NCBI GenBank assembly: GCA_045599365.1
Contig: JAZRVS010000061.1
Location: 1-8,371 of the forward strand
Direction of reading: 5' to 3'
Source of the DNA: UBA1715 sp045599365
GTDB taxonomy: Bacteria > Bacteroidota > Bacteroidia > Bacteroidales > UBA1715
Length of the DNA stretch: 8,371 nucleotides
Positions 1-6,243 of this stretch are shown one piece after another. Both the position numbers and the translations under genes were made by a program. The notes beneath the pieces were generated by a model, which was not told the DNA's origin, did no database searches, and was given only the letters and a program-made list of their open reading frames with translations. Each line of letters starts with the position of its first letter. Within the stretch, counting starts at the first letter, position 1.

Positions 1-1
1 C

Positions 2-436
2 AATCCCGAGATTATACTCGCAGGAAGAAGAATGAATGATGGCATGGGTGAATACGTTGCAAATCAAACAATTAAATTGATGTTAAAAAAAGGGATACAA
101 GTCCTTGACAGCAATATCGTCATTCTCGGATTTACGTTCAAAGAAAATTGTCCTGACGTAAGAAACACCAAAGTTATTGATATTTATCGTGCACTACAAG
201 AATACAATGTTCATGTTTCTATATATGATCCATGGGCAAATCCGAAAATTGTGAAACAAGAATATGGTATTTCCATTGTAAATACGTTACCTCGCAAAAA
301 ATTTGACGCAGCAATTGTCGCAGTTGCTCACAAAGATTTTTCGACATTAAATATTCTTGACTTACTAAAAAAACAACACGTCGTATTTGATGTAAAAGGG
401 AAAATACCACGCTCAATTATTGATGGAAGATTGTAA
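2..436 (+). CDS. Nucleotide-sugar dehydrogenase, C-terminal part (UDP-HexNAc/UDP-glucose 6-dehydrogenase family; 5' end outside window)
   Basis: This is the C-terminal ~144 residues of an NAD-dependent nucleotide-sugar dehydrogenase. Such enzymes oxidise C6 of a UDP-sugar to the uronic acid for capsule, O-antigen or exopolysaccharide synthesis in the cytoplasm. The frame is open from base 2, reading NPEIILAGRRMNDGMGEYVA, so the ATG at 32 is internal and not the start. The piece GFTFKENCPDVRNTKVID (about 128-181) is the hallmark of the C-terminal UDP-binding domain (UDPG/MGDP dehydrogenase C). The form with ENCPD resembles the WbpA/TviB-type UDP-N-acetylhexosamine dehydrogenases more than UDP-glucose dehydrogenase (Ugd); that subfamily call is from memory of the motif. 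The catalytic Cys and the NAD-binding Rossmann domain lie upstream of the window. The TAA at 434-436 is one base before gmhA, implying co-transcription. Substrate is not resolved. Confidence 0.9.
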   Translation, partial: NPEIILAGRRMNDGMGEYVANQTIKLMLKKGIQVLDSNIVILGFTFKENCPDVRNTKVIDIYRALQEYNVHVSIYDPWANPKIVKQEYGISIVNTLPRKKFDAAIVAVAHKDFSTLNILDLLKKQHVVFDVKGKIPRSIIDGRL

Positions 437-437
437 T

Positions 438-1019
438 ATGAAAGAGATTATACGAAACGATATTGAACGTTCAATTGCCGTAAAATCAGCAATTTTGAAC
501 AACGAGAATATACTTTCACAAATAGAATCCGTTGCTCAAAAAATGATTTTTGCATACCAAGCTAAAAAGAAAATTATGTTTGCAGGGAACGGTGGTAGTG
601 CAGCTGACGCTCAACATTTAGCAGCAGAATTGGTAAATCGTTTTTGTTTTGATCATATTGGATTGCCTGCTTTAGCATTATCAACAGATAGTTCCATTGT
701 TACATCTATTGGTAATGACTATGGCTATGACTTTTTATTTTCCAGACAAGTTGCTGCACAAGGTTGCGAAGGAGATATTTTTGTTGGTATATCAACATCT
801 GGAAATTCAGAAAACATAGTAAAAGCGCTAAAGACCTGTAAAGAAAAAAAAATATTCTCTATTGGTTTAACTGGTGGGAACGGAGGGAAAATGACTGACT
901 TGTGTGACATTTGCATTATTGTACCATCAAAAGAAACAGCAAGAATACAAGAAGCCCACATAATGATTGGTCACATTCTTTGTGGAATAATAGAAAATGC
1001 TTTGTTTGAAAAAAAATAG
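438..1019 (+). CDS. gmhA: Phosphoheptose isomerase (D-sedoheptulose 7-phosphate isomerase)
   Basis: GmhA converts D-sedoheptulose 7-phosphate to D-glycero-D-manno-heptose 7-phosphate, the first step toward ADP- or GDP-heptose for LPS core or other heptose glycans; it is cytosolic and usually tetrameric. The 193-residue product is nearly the E. coli length. It is a single SIS domain: sugar-phosphate loop AGNGGSAADAQH (49-60), second loop STSGNS (119-124) and TDSSIVTSIGNDYGYD (83-98). The residues matching the known zinc and catalytic ligands are all present, each one position below E. coli numbering: H60, E64, Q171 and H179. I chose ATG 438 over TTG 420 and ATG 423. It gives the family length, starts one base after the upstream stop, and has GGAAGA (425-430) seven bases before it. 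The neighbouring sugar dehydrogenase supports a surface-glycan role. No other heptose genes (gmhB, hldE) are visible here. Confidence 0.93.
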   Translation: MKEIIRNDIERSIAVKSAILNNENILSQIESVAQKMIFAYQAKKKIMFAGNGGSAADAQHLAAELVNRFCFDHIGLPALALSTDSSIVTSIGNDYGYDFLFSRQVAAQGCEGDIFVGISTSGNSENIVKALKTCKEKKIFSIGLTGGNGGKMTDLCDICIIVPSKETARIQEAHIMIGHILCGIIENALFEKK

Positions 1020-1021
1020 AT

Positions 1022-1402
1022 ATGGAACACCTTTACATAGAAAAATCACCACACACACCAGAAGTGTATTTCAACATTGACGAAAGCAAACTGTGTCTAA
1101 TTGGACGTTCTTTTCCTGAAGATGCGTCTGCATTTTATGCGCCAATAATTGATTGGTTAGAAAATAACATCCAAGAATTTTCCGACGGATTCACAATAGA
1201 AGTTCATTTAGATTATTACAACACATCATCGTCCAAATATTTATTAAAAATGTTTAGGTTTTTGGAAGAGTATCATACCAAAACAAATATTCCAGTGGCT
1301 ATCCATTGGTTTTATCCAGAAAATGATGATGACGTAAAAAATGCAGGATTGGAATTTCAACAATTCGTTGCTGTTCCATTTTTATTTGAAATAGAACAAT
1401 AA
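1022..1402 (+). CDS. SiaC family (DUF1987) regulatory phosphoprotein
   Basis: The 126-residue protein matches the SiaC/DUF1987 fold, a STAS-like small domain, in length and motifs. Visible marks are the N-terminal strand region TPEVYFNIDESKLCLIGRSFPED (12-34), IDWLENNI (43-50), the core LDYYNTSSSKYLLKMF (63-78) and a C-terminal FQQFVAVPFLFEI (112-124). In Pseudomonas aeruginosa SiaC, Thr68 in an NTSS motif is phosphorylated by the kinase SiaB and dephosphorylated by the PP2C phosphatase SiaA; unphosphorylated SiaC binds and activates the diguanylate cyclase SiaD. The Thr of NTSS here is also residue 68, so the phospho-switch site is conserved. The gene begins two bases after gmhA and ends 11 bases before nadB, so it is probably co-transcribed with both. 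No kinase, phosphatase or cyclase gene lies in the window, and the downstream target is unknown. There is no signal peptide or membrane segment, so it should be cytosolic. Confidence 0.85.
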   Translation: MEHLYIEKSPHTPEVYFNIDESKLCLIGRSFPEDASAFYAPIIDWLENNIQEFSDGFTIEVHLDYYNTSSSKYLLKMFRFLEEYHTKTNIPVAIHWFYPENDDDVKNAGLEFQQFVAVPFLFEIEQ

Positions 1403-1413
1403 TTCAACAAGAA

Positions 1414-2991
1414 ATGAGAATTACTACTGATTATTTGGTTATTGGTTCTGGACTAGCAGGACTTAGTTTTGCCTTGAAAGTAGCTGAAACAGGAACCGTT
1501 ACAATTATTTCAAAGACGAAACTTGATGAAACAAACACTTCGTATGCTCAAGGTGGCATTGCTGCTGTGTTGAACACGTCTAAATCTGATAGTTTCAAAA
1601 AACACATTGAAGACACTCTAATTGCTGGAGCAGGAATTTGTGATGAAGAAGCAGTAAAAAAAGTAATTGAATACGCTCCTAAAGCGATTCAAGACCTTAT
1701 TTCGTGGGGAACACAATTTGATAAAGAAGATGACAATCAAACATTTGATTTACATCGTGAAGGTGGTCATAGCAAACATAGAATTCTTCACCACCAAGAC
1801 AATACAGGTTTTGAGGTTCAACGAGCTTTGTGTGAGAAAGTAAGAGGACATAAAAACATTACTATCTACGAAAATTTCTTTGCTGTTGACTTAATCACCC
1901 AACATCATTTAAGCATATTAGTTAAGCGACATCAACCAGACATTCAGTGTTATGGAGTTTACGCTTTAAACCTTGAAAATCACGAAGTTGTAACAATCTT
2001 AGCAAAAACAACAATGCTTGCCACTGGAGGGGCGGGACAATTGTTTTCAACAACGACCAACCCAGTTGTAGCAACTGGAGACGGATTTGCAATGGTATAT
2101 CGTGCCAAAGGTATTGTTGACAATATGGAATTTGTTCAATTTCACCCAACCGCACTCTACAATCCAAGTGAATCGCCAAATTTCTTAATTACAGAAGCTA
2201 TGCGTGGTTTTGGCGCGATTCTTCGGAACAAAGATGGAGAAGCATTCATGACTCGTTACGATAAACGGGGAAATCTTGCACCTCGTGATATTGTTGCTCG
2301 CGCCATCGACAATGAAATGAAGAAAAATGGAGATGATCACGTTTACTTAGATTGCAGACATCTTGATTCTGAGGAATTGAAAGAACATTTTCCACACATT
2401 TATGAAAAATGTTTAAGTATTGGCATTGATATTACAAAAGATATGATTCCAGTTACTCCCGCTTGTCACTATTTTTGTGGCGGAGTAAAAGTAGATTTAG
2501 ATGGTCGCACATCAATTAAATATCTTTATGCAGCTGGAGAAACCACTTGTACTGGACTACACGGAGGTAATCGTTTAGCCTCTAATAGTTTACTTGAAGC
2601 CATTGCTTATGCCGATTTTGCATCAAAAGTTGCAATGAAGGAAAAAGATGAAAATGATTGGCAGACATCAATTCCAGATTGGGATGATGAAGGCACATCA
2701 CACCCAGAAGAAATGGTTCTTATCACACAAAGTTTAAAAGAAATTAAACAATTGATGAGCAACTACGTAGGAATTGTTCGTAGTGAAGTTCGATTGAAAC
2801 GTGCATTCAACCGATTATGGACAATTTATTCAGAAACAGAAGAATTATACCAACAAACAAAACTATCACGCAAATTATGCGAATTACGAAATCTTGTTCA
2901 AGTTGGCTATTTAGTTATTAAGGCAGCAAAAGCTCGAAAAGCAAGTGTCGGAGCTCATTATATGGCTGACCATACAAATAACGATAAATAA
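1414..2991 (+). CDS. nadB: L-aspartate oxidase
   Basis: NadB oxidises L-aspartate to iminoaspartate with FAD, using O2 or fumarate as acceptor; NadA then makes quinolinate for de novo NAD synthesis. At 525 residues it has the normal length. The N-terminal FAD dinucleotide motif is GSGLAG (11-16), followed by the family-typical TSYAQGGIAAV (42-52). Substrate and catalytic residues align with the E. coli enzyme: H244 in FVQFHPTAL (240-248), R291 in APRDIVARAID, H352 in ACHYFCGG, and R387 in GGNRLASNSLLEA. The helical C-terminal domain, from about residue 435, contains YVGIVRSEVRL. These points separate it from the related fumarate reductase and succinate dehydrogenase flavoproteins. Start ATG 1414 sits 11 bases after the SiaC-like gene. 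nadA and nadC are not in the window. Expression is probably from the operon promoter upstream of base 1, and the unit ends at the hairpin at 3017-3043. Confidence 0.96.
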   Translation: MRITTDYLVIGSGLAGLSFALKVAETGTVTIISKTKLDETNTSYAQGGIAAVLNTSKSDSFKKHIEDTLIAGAGICDEEAVKKVIEYAPKAIQDLISWGTQFDKEDDNQTFDLHREGGHSKHRILHHQDNTGFEVQRALCEKVRGHKNITIYENFFAVDLITQHHLSILVKRHQPDIQCYGVYALNLENHEVVTILAKTTMLATGGAGQLFSTTTNPVVATGDGFAMVYRAKGIVDNMEFVQFHPTALYNPSESPNFLITEAMRGFGAILRNKDGEAFMTRYDKRGNLAPRDIVARAIDNEMKKNGDDHVYLDCRHLDSEELKEHFPHIYEKCLSIGIDITKDMIPVTPACHYFCGGVKVDLDGRTSIKYLYAAGETTCTGLHGGNRLASNSLLEAIAYADFASKVAMKEKDENDWQTSIPDWDDEGTSHPEEMVLITQSLKEIKQLMSNYVGIVRSEVRLKRAFNRLWTIYSETEELYQQTKLSRKLCELRNLVQVGYLVIKAAKARKASVGAHYMADHTNNDK

Positions 2992-3016
2992 AAGATACTA
3001 AATTGATTTTATAGGG

Positions 3017-3043
3017 AAAGACGCGGATATTCGCGTCTTTTTT
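3017..3043 (+). terminator. Intrinsic terminator after nadB
   Basis: A perfect 9-bp stem, AAAGACGCG (3017-3025) and CGCGTCTTT (3032-3040), encloses GATATT and continues into TTT (3041-3043) with further T-rich sequence. It can extend by G-U pairs at the base. It lies 25 bases after the nadB stop and only 11 bases before the first possible pbpC start, so it should end the glycan/NAD transcript. Confidence 0.85.
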
Positions 3044-3054
3044 CGTCTTTTAAC

Positions 3055-5355
3055 ATGAAATTCTCCATAATGACAGATAGAAAACCAAAAAAATTACTCA
3101 TTATCACTACTCTTTTTTTTTGTATAGTAGTTTCTTGTCTGTTGTTTCATTTTTGTGTTATTCCCAAACAATTATTTCCCCAACAAACATCAACAATTAT
3201 TTTAGATAACAAAGGGAATCTTCTTAGCGCTCGAATAGCTAAAGATGGGCAATGGAGGTTTCCACCACCCGACTCAATAAATCAAAAATTTATTTCTTGT
3301 TTATTGAATTATGAAGACCAACGATTTTATCATCACTGGGGAATTGATCCTATTGGAATTGCACGTGCATTACGACATAATTTAAAACATAGTGAACATA
3401 GAGAAGGTGGTAGCACACTTACAATGCAATTAGCCCGAATGGCTCGGGGCAACCAACCAAGAACTATATGGAATAAAATTGTTGAATCTCTTTGGGCAAT
3501 AGATATTGAATGTACTTACACAAAAGATGAAATTCTAAAAATGTACGTCTCGCATGCACCTTTTGGTGGAAACATTGTAGGAATAAATGCTGCTACATGG
3601 CGATACTTTAACCGAGATTTAGACTATTTATCTTGGTCGGAAATGTGTTGCTTAGCTGTTTTACCGAATTCACCTGCTCTCATTCATCCTGGTAAGAATC
3701 GAAGTGCATTAAGAGAAAAACGGAATAAACTATTGCACATTCTTCACAAAAGAGGAATTCTTACGCAAGAAGAATTGAATTTGGCATTAGAAGAACCGCT
3801 ACCCGATATTCCATACGCAATTCCCAACAATGCTCCTCATTTTTTAGATTATAAATCAAAAAGCCAAAATGGAGAAATAATACGTACAACGATACGCAAT
3901 CAACTACAAAGAAACGTACAACAAATTGCAAACGATTATTCAAAAAAATATAGTAGTTCCAACCATGTGGACAATGTGGCAATTCTTGTATTAGACGTTG
4001 CTTCTGGCGAGCCAATTGCGTATGTTGGAAATTCCACCAATCAAAATACCGAAGCTTGGCAAGTAGATATTATACAAAGTGAACGAAGTCCAGGTAGTAC
4101 ACTAAAGCCATTTTTATACGCAGCGATGATTAGTTCTGGTGAAATCACGCCATATCAACTAATTTCCGACACCCCGCTTTCCATTGATGGTTTTGTACCA
4201 TCAAATTTTAATCACACATTTAGTGGAGCTGTACACGCAGACGAAGCAATAATCAAATCTCTCAATGTCCCATTAGTGAGAATGCTAATTCAGCACACAC
4301 CAGGATGTTTTATGGAGGATTTAAAATGGCTCGGAATGACAACACTTCATCACAATGAAGATCATTATGGAGTTTCTTTAATTTTAGGTGGTGCAGAAAT
4401 AACATTATGGGATTTGTGCAAAATGTATCGTAAGTTATCCCTACAAATACAAAAAAATCAAAAAAATCAAAAGAATGAACAAACACGCATTGACAATCCA
4501 GGTATTTGGTACGCATTTAAAGCCATGTCACAACTCAACCGTCCAGAAGAGGAAGCAGAATGGTCACAATTTCGCTCTATGAAAAATATTGCATGGAAAA
4601 CTGGAACGAGTTGGGGAAGTCGTGATGCATGGGCTATTGGAGTTACCCCAAAATATGTCGTTGGTGTATGGACAGGCAACGCAACGGGAGAGGGTCGATC
4701 TGGACTTACTGGCATAGGCTATTCTGCCCCTATAATGTTTGATGTTTTTGCGTTACTTGACAATGTTGAATGGTTTTCGGAACCGACTCAAAATATGGAG
4801 GCAATGCGAGTTTGCAAACAAAGTGGCTGTATAGCCTCTACAAATTGTTATTTAGTTGACACGATTTTATTACCAACGATAACTGAACAGACTGAAATTT
4901 GCTCCTATTGTAAAATTATTCATCTTTCAAAAGATATGAAATGGCAAATAAATAGTTCATGTGAATGCGTTGATGATATGATTTCTAAATCTTGGTTTGT
5001 TTTACCGACATCTCAAGAATATTACTATCAAAAATGCCACGCGAATTATCAAGTTCTTCCACCACTACGAAGCGATTGCATAGAAAACTCATTAGACCAG
5101 TTAGATTTCATTTATCCCGAACACGGAGCAACCATCATAATACCAAGAGGTTTCAGTGGAGAATTAGAACACGTTGTATTTGAAGCAGCTTGCCGTCGCG
5201 AGCATTCCACTTTATTTTGGCATCTTAATGATTGTTATATAGGAGAAACAACTGGACCTCACAAAATAAGTGTAAAACCTGACACTGGTGATTACACTTT
5301 AACTATTGTTGATAAAAAAGGTAATCGTCGAGCAATTACAATTCATATTCGATAA
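3055..5355 (+). CDS. pbpC: Penicillin-binding protein 1C (bifunctional-type glycosyltransferase/transpeptidase)
   Basis: PBP1C is a class A PBP anchored in the inner membrane and acting on peptidoglycan in the periplasm. The 766 residues show, in order: a basic cytoplasmic tip; one membrane anchor (about 14-36); the GT51 glycosyltransferase domain with EDQRFYHHWGID (87-98, catalytic E87), GGSTLTMQLAR (118-128) and a YVSHAPFGGN motif; then the transpeptidase domain with STLK (348-351, nucleophile S348), SLN (402-404) and KTGTS (515-519). All active-site motifs are intact. A cysteine-rich stretch follows (C587, C592, C598, C616, C619), then a beta-rich C-terminal PBP1C domain (BiPBP_C, about 684-766), which separates it from PBP1A/1B. 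In many bacteria pbpC sits beside an alpha-2-macroglobulin gene; none is adjacent here. ATG 3070 (residue 6) is an equally plausible start. A short QKN repeat lies between the SLN and KTG motifs. No clear promoter is seen in the 63-base gap upstream. Confidence 0.95.
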   Translation: MKFSIMTDRKPKKLLIITTLFFCIVVSCLLFHFCVIPKQLFPQQTSTIILDNKGNLLSARIAKDGQWRFPPPDSINQKFISCLLNYEDQRFYHHWGIDPIGIARALRHNLKHSEHREGGSTLTMQLARMARGNQPRTIWNKIVESLWAIDIECTYTKDEILKMYVSHAPFGGNIVGINAATWRYFNRDLDYLSWSEMCCLAVLPNSPALIHPGKNRSALREKRNKLLHILHKRGILTQEELNLALEEPLPDIPYAIPNNAPHFLDYKSKSQNGEIIRTTIRNQLQRNVQQIANDYSKKYSSSNHVDNVAILVLDVASGEPIAYVGNSTNQNTEAWQVDIIQSERSPGSTLKPFLYAAMISSGEITPYQLISDTPLSIDGFVPSNFNHTFSGAVHADEAIIKSLNVPLVRMLIQHTPGCFMEDLKWLGMTTLHHNEDHYGVSLILGGAEITLWDLCKMYRKLSLQIQKNQKNQKNEQTRIDNPGIWYAFKAMSQLNRPEEEAEWSQFRSMKNIAWKTGTSWGSRDAWAIGVTPKYVVGVWTGNATGEGRSGLTGIGYSAPIMFDVFALLDNVEWFSEPTQNMEAMRVCKQSGCIASTNCYLVDTILLPTITEQTEICSYCKIIHLSKDMKWQINSSCECVDDMISKSWFVLPTSQEYYYQKCHANYQVLPPLRSDCIENSLDQLDFIYPEHGATIIIPRGFSGELEHVVFEAACRREHSTLFWHLNDCYIGETTGPHKISVKPDTGDYTLTIVDKKGNRRAITIHIR
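4450..4476 (+). repeat. In-frame 9-bp tandem repeat (three units) inside pbpC
   Basis: Three consecutive 9-base units, CAAAAAAAT, CAAAAAAAT and CAAAAGAAT, encode (Gln-Lys-Asn)x3 at residues 466-474. They fall in a polar stretch between the SLN and KTG motifs, probably a surface loop of the transpeptidase domain. Unit gain or loss would keep the frame, so any variation would change loop length and not switch the gene off. Confidence 0.8.
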
Positions 5356-5360
5356 TGACA

Positions 5361-5392
5361 AAATAAAAAGAGACGCAATACAATTACGTCTC
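5361..5392 (-). terminator. Second (distal) minus-strand terminator of the rplU-rpmA operon
   Basis: GAGACG (5370-5375) pairs with CGTCTC (5387-5392). After one mismatch, AAT (5377-5379) pairs with ATT (5383-5385) around an ACA loop. Read on the minus strand the stem is followed by TTTTTATTT (complement of 5361-5369), a proper U tract. On the plus strand it is followed by CTAAACCT, so it is a poor plus terminator, though it begins only 15 bases after the pbpC stop and its hairpin could stabilise that mRNA end. Confidence 0.6.
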
Positions 5393-5409
5393 CTAAACCT
5401 ATTGACAAC

Positions 5410-5447
5410 AAAAAACTTCTGAACCACAATAAAGCAATTCAGAAGTT
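5410..5447 (-). terminator. Intrinsic terminator of the rplU-rpmA operon
   Basis: A perfect 10-bp inverted repeat, AACTTCTGAA (5414-5423) and TTCAGAAGTT (5438-5447), has a 14-base loop. On the minus strand the stem runs straight into a T tract (complement of the A run 5410-5415). It lies about 20 bases beyond the rpmA stop, the expected place for the operon terminator. Confidence 0.8.
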
Positions 5448-5466
5448 AACATACCAAAAGAATAAA

Positions 5467-5730
5467 TTATGCTTCTGCAGCTGGAACTACAGATACATAC
5501 AATTTATTTTCGCGTTTTCTTTGGAATTTAACTGTACCATCAACCAAAGCGAACAATGTGTGATCACGTCCCATACCAACGTTCTCACCTGGCATTTTTA
5601 CAGTTCCACGTTGTCTAACAATGATATTACCAGCAACAACTGCTTGTCCGCCTGATTTTTTTACTCCAAGACGTTTGCTTTCTGAATCACGACCGTTCTT
5701 AGAAGAACCTACACCTTTTTTATGTGCCAT
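5467..5730 (-). CDS. rpmA: 50S ribosomal protein L27
   Basis: L27 is a large-subunit protein whose N-terminal tail reaches the peptidyl-transferase centre and helps place tRNA 3' ends. The 87-residue product begins MAHKKGVGSSKNGRDSESKR, followed by LGVKKSGGQAVVAGNIIVRQRGT (22-44) and GRDHTLFALVDG (55-66), all typical of L27. The N-terminus is the short form that starts directly with AHKKG, without the cleavable extension found in many Firmicutes. The gene starts 17 bases after rplU, and the pair is the standard rplU-rpmA operon. The obg GTPase gene that follows rpmA in many other phyla is absent here. Two tandem hairpins downstream end the transcript. Confidence 0.98.
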   Translation of the reverse strand: MAHKKGVGSSKNGRDSESKRLGVKKSGGQAVVAGNIIVRQRGTVKMPGENVGMGRDHTLFALVDGTVKFQRKRENKLYVSVVPAAEA

Positions 5731-5747
5731 TTCTTTAAATCTTTAAA

Positions 5748-6056
5748 TTATGCAACAATACTTTCAATTTGGATTTGTGTTAAAGCAGCTCTAAAACCAT
5801 TTTTAACTTTATATCCTTTTCTACGTCTTTTCTTGAATACAATCACCTTATCTCCTTTTACATGAGACAAAACTTTTGCTGTAACCTTTGCTCCTTTTAC
5901 AGTTGGAGTTCCAACTTTTACATCAGCATCTGCTACTAAAAGAACATTCTCGAAATCAACTGATTCACCTTCACCATTTGCAAGACGATTTACATAGATT
6001 TTGTCGTCTTTAGCAACTTTAAATTGCTGTCCTGCTATTTCTACTATTGCGTACAT
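5748..6056 (-). CDS. rplU: 50S ribosomal protein L21
   Basis: L21 binds 23S rRNA in the large subunit and contacts L20. The product is 102 residues, the usual length. It starts MYAIVEIAGQQFKVAKDD, the conserved L21 N-terminus, and carries the basic C-terminal motif KKRRRKGYKVKNGFR (about 74-88) followed by the TQIQIESI tail. I chose the ATG at 6054-6056; an in-frame extension to 6119 would add 21 hydrophobic residues unlike L21 and would run through the promoter. It is the first gene of the rplU-rpmA operon. The leader from the predicted start point is only about 25-30 bases, so there is no room for a large structured autoregulatory leader. Confidence 0.98.
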   Translation of the reverse strand: MYAIVEIAGQQFKVAKDDKIYVNRLANGEGESVDFENVLLVADADVKVGTPTVKGAKVTAKVLSHVKGDKVIVFKKRRRKGYKVKNGFRAALTQIQIESIVA

Positions 6057-6090
6057 CGTAATAACTATTATTCCTTCTGAATTTGGACTG

Positions 6091-6120
6091 CAAATGTATA
6101 AAATTTTATAGAATAACAAA
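6091..6120 (-). promoter_or_regulatory. Bacteroidota-type promoter of rplU-rpmA
   Basis: Read on the minus strand, TTTG (complement of 6117-6120) is followed after 18 bases by TACATTTG (complement of 6091-6098), a perfect match to the Bacteroidota -7 element TAnnTTTG with a -33 TTTG box. Transcription should start near 6084, giving a leader of about 28 bases. Confidence 0.75.
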
Positions 6121-6148
6121 CACTTTTCTCAATTTATTAAAAAAAAAC

Positions 6149-6156
6149 TATTTTTG
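6149..6156 (+). promoter_or_regulatory. Candidate -7 element for the MORN lipoprotein gene
   Basis: TATTTTTG matches the Bacteroidota -7 consensus TAnnTTTG. No good TTTG box is present 18-21 bases upstream, and the site lies in an A/T-rich run, so a chance match is possible. If real, transcription starts near 6163 with a leader of about 80 bases, divergent from the rplU promoter. Confidence 0.4.
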
Positions 6157-6243
6157 TGCAATTGTAAAATATAAGAATACTCTGCAAAAAAAGATGAATT
6201 CTTTTACAATCAAGCATTGGAAGGTTGTCAAAATTTAACAAAT

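Noticed and set aside
420..437. Upstream starts (TTG 420, ATG 423) for gmhA
   Set aside because: They would overlap the dehydrogenase and add residues not typical of GmhA; ATG 438 gives the family length and coupled spacing.
844..852. A9 tract inside gmhA as a possible phase-variation switch
   Set aside because: It encodes conserved-looking Lys codons in an AT-rich gene; runs of nine are expected by chance and nothing else suggests switching.
4992..5183. 63-codon plus-strand frame inside pbpC
   Set aside because: Out-of-frame shadow within the conserved pbpC coding region, with no start signal or family resemblance.
6057..6119. N-terminal extension of L21
   Set aside because: It adds 21 residues absent from L21 and would be translated across the predicted promoter.
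6225..6241. Imperfect 17-base palindrome (TTGT...ACAA) just before the lipoprotein start
   Set aside because: It is A/T-dominated with a mismatch; too weak to call an operator.
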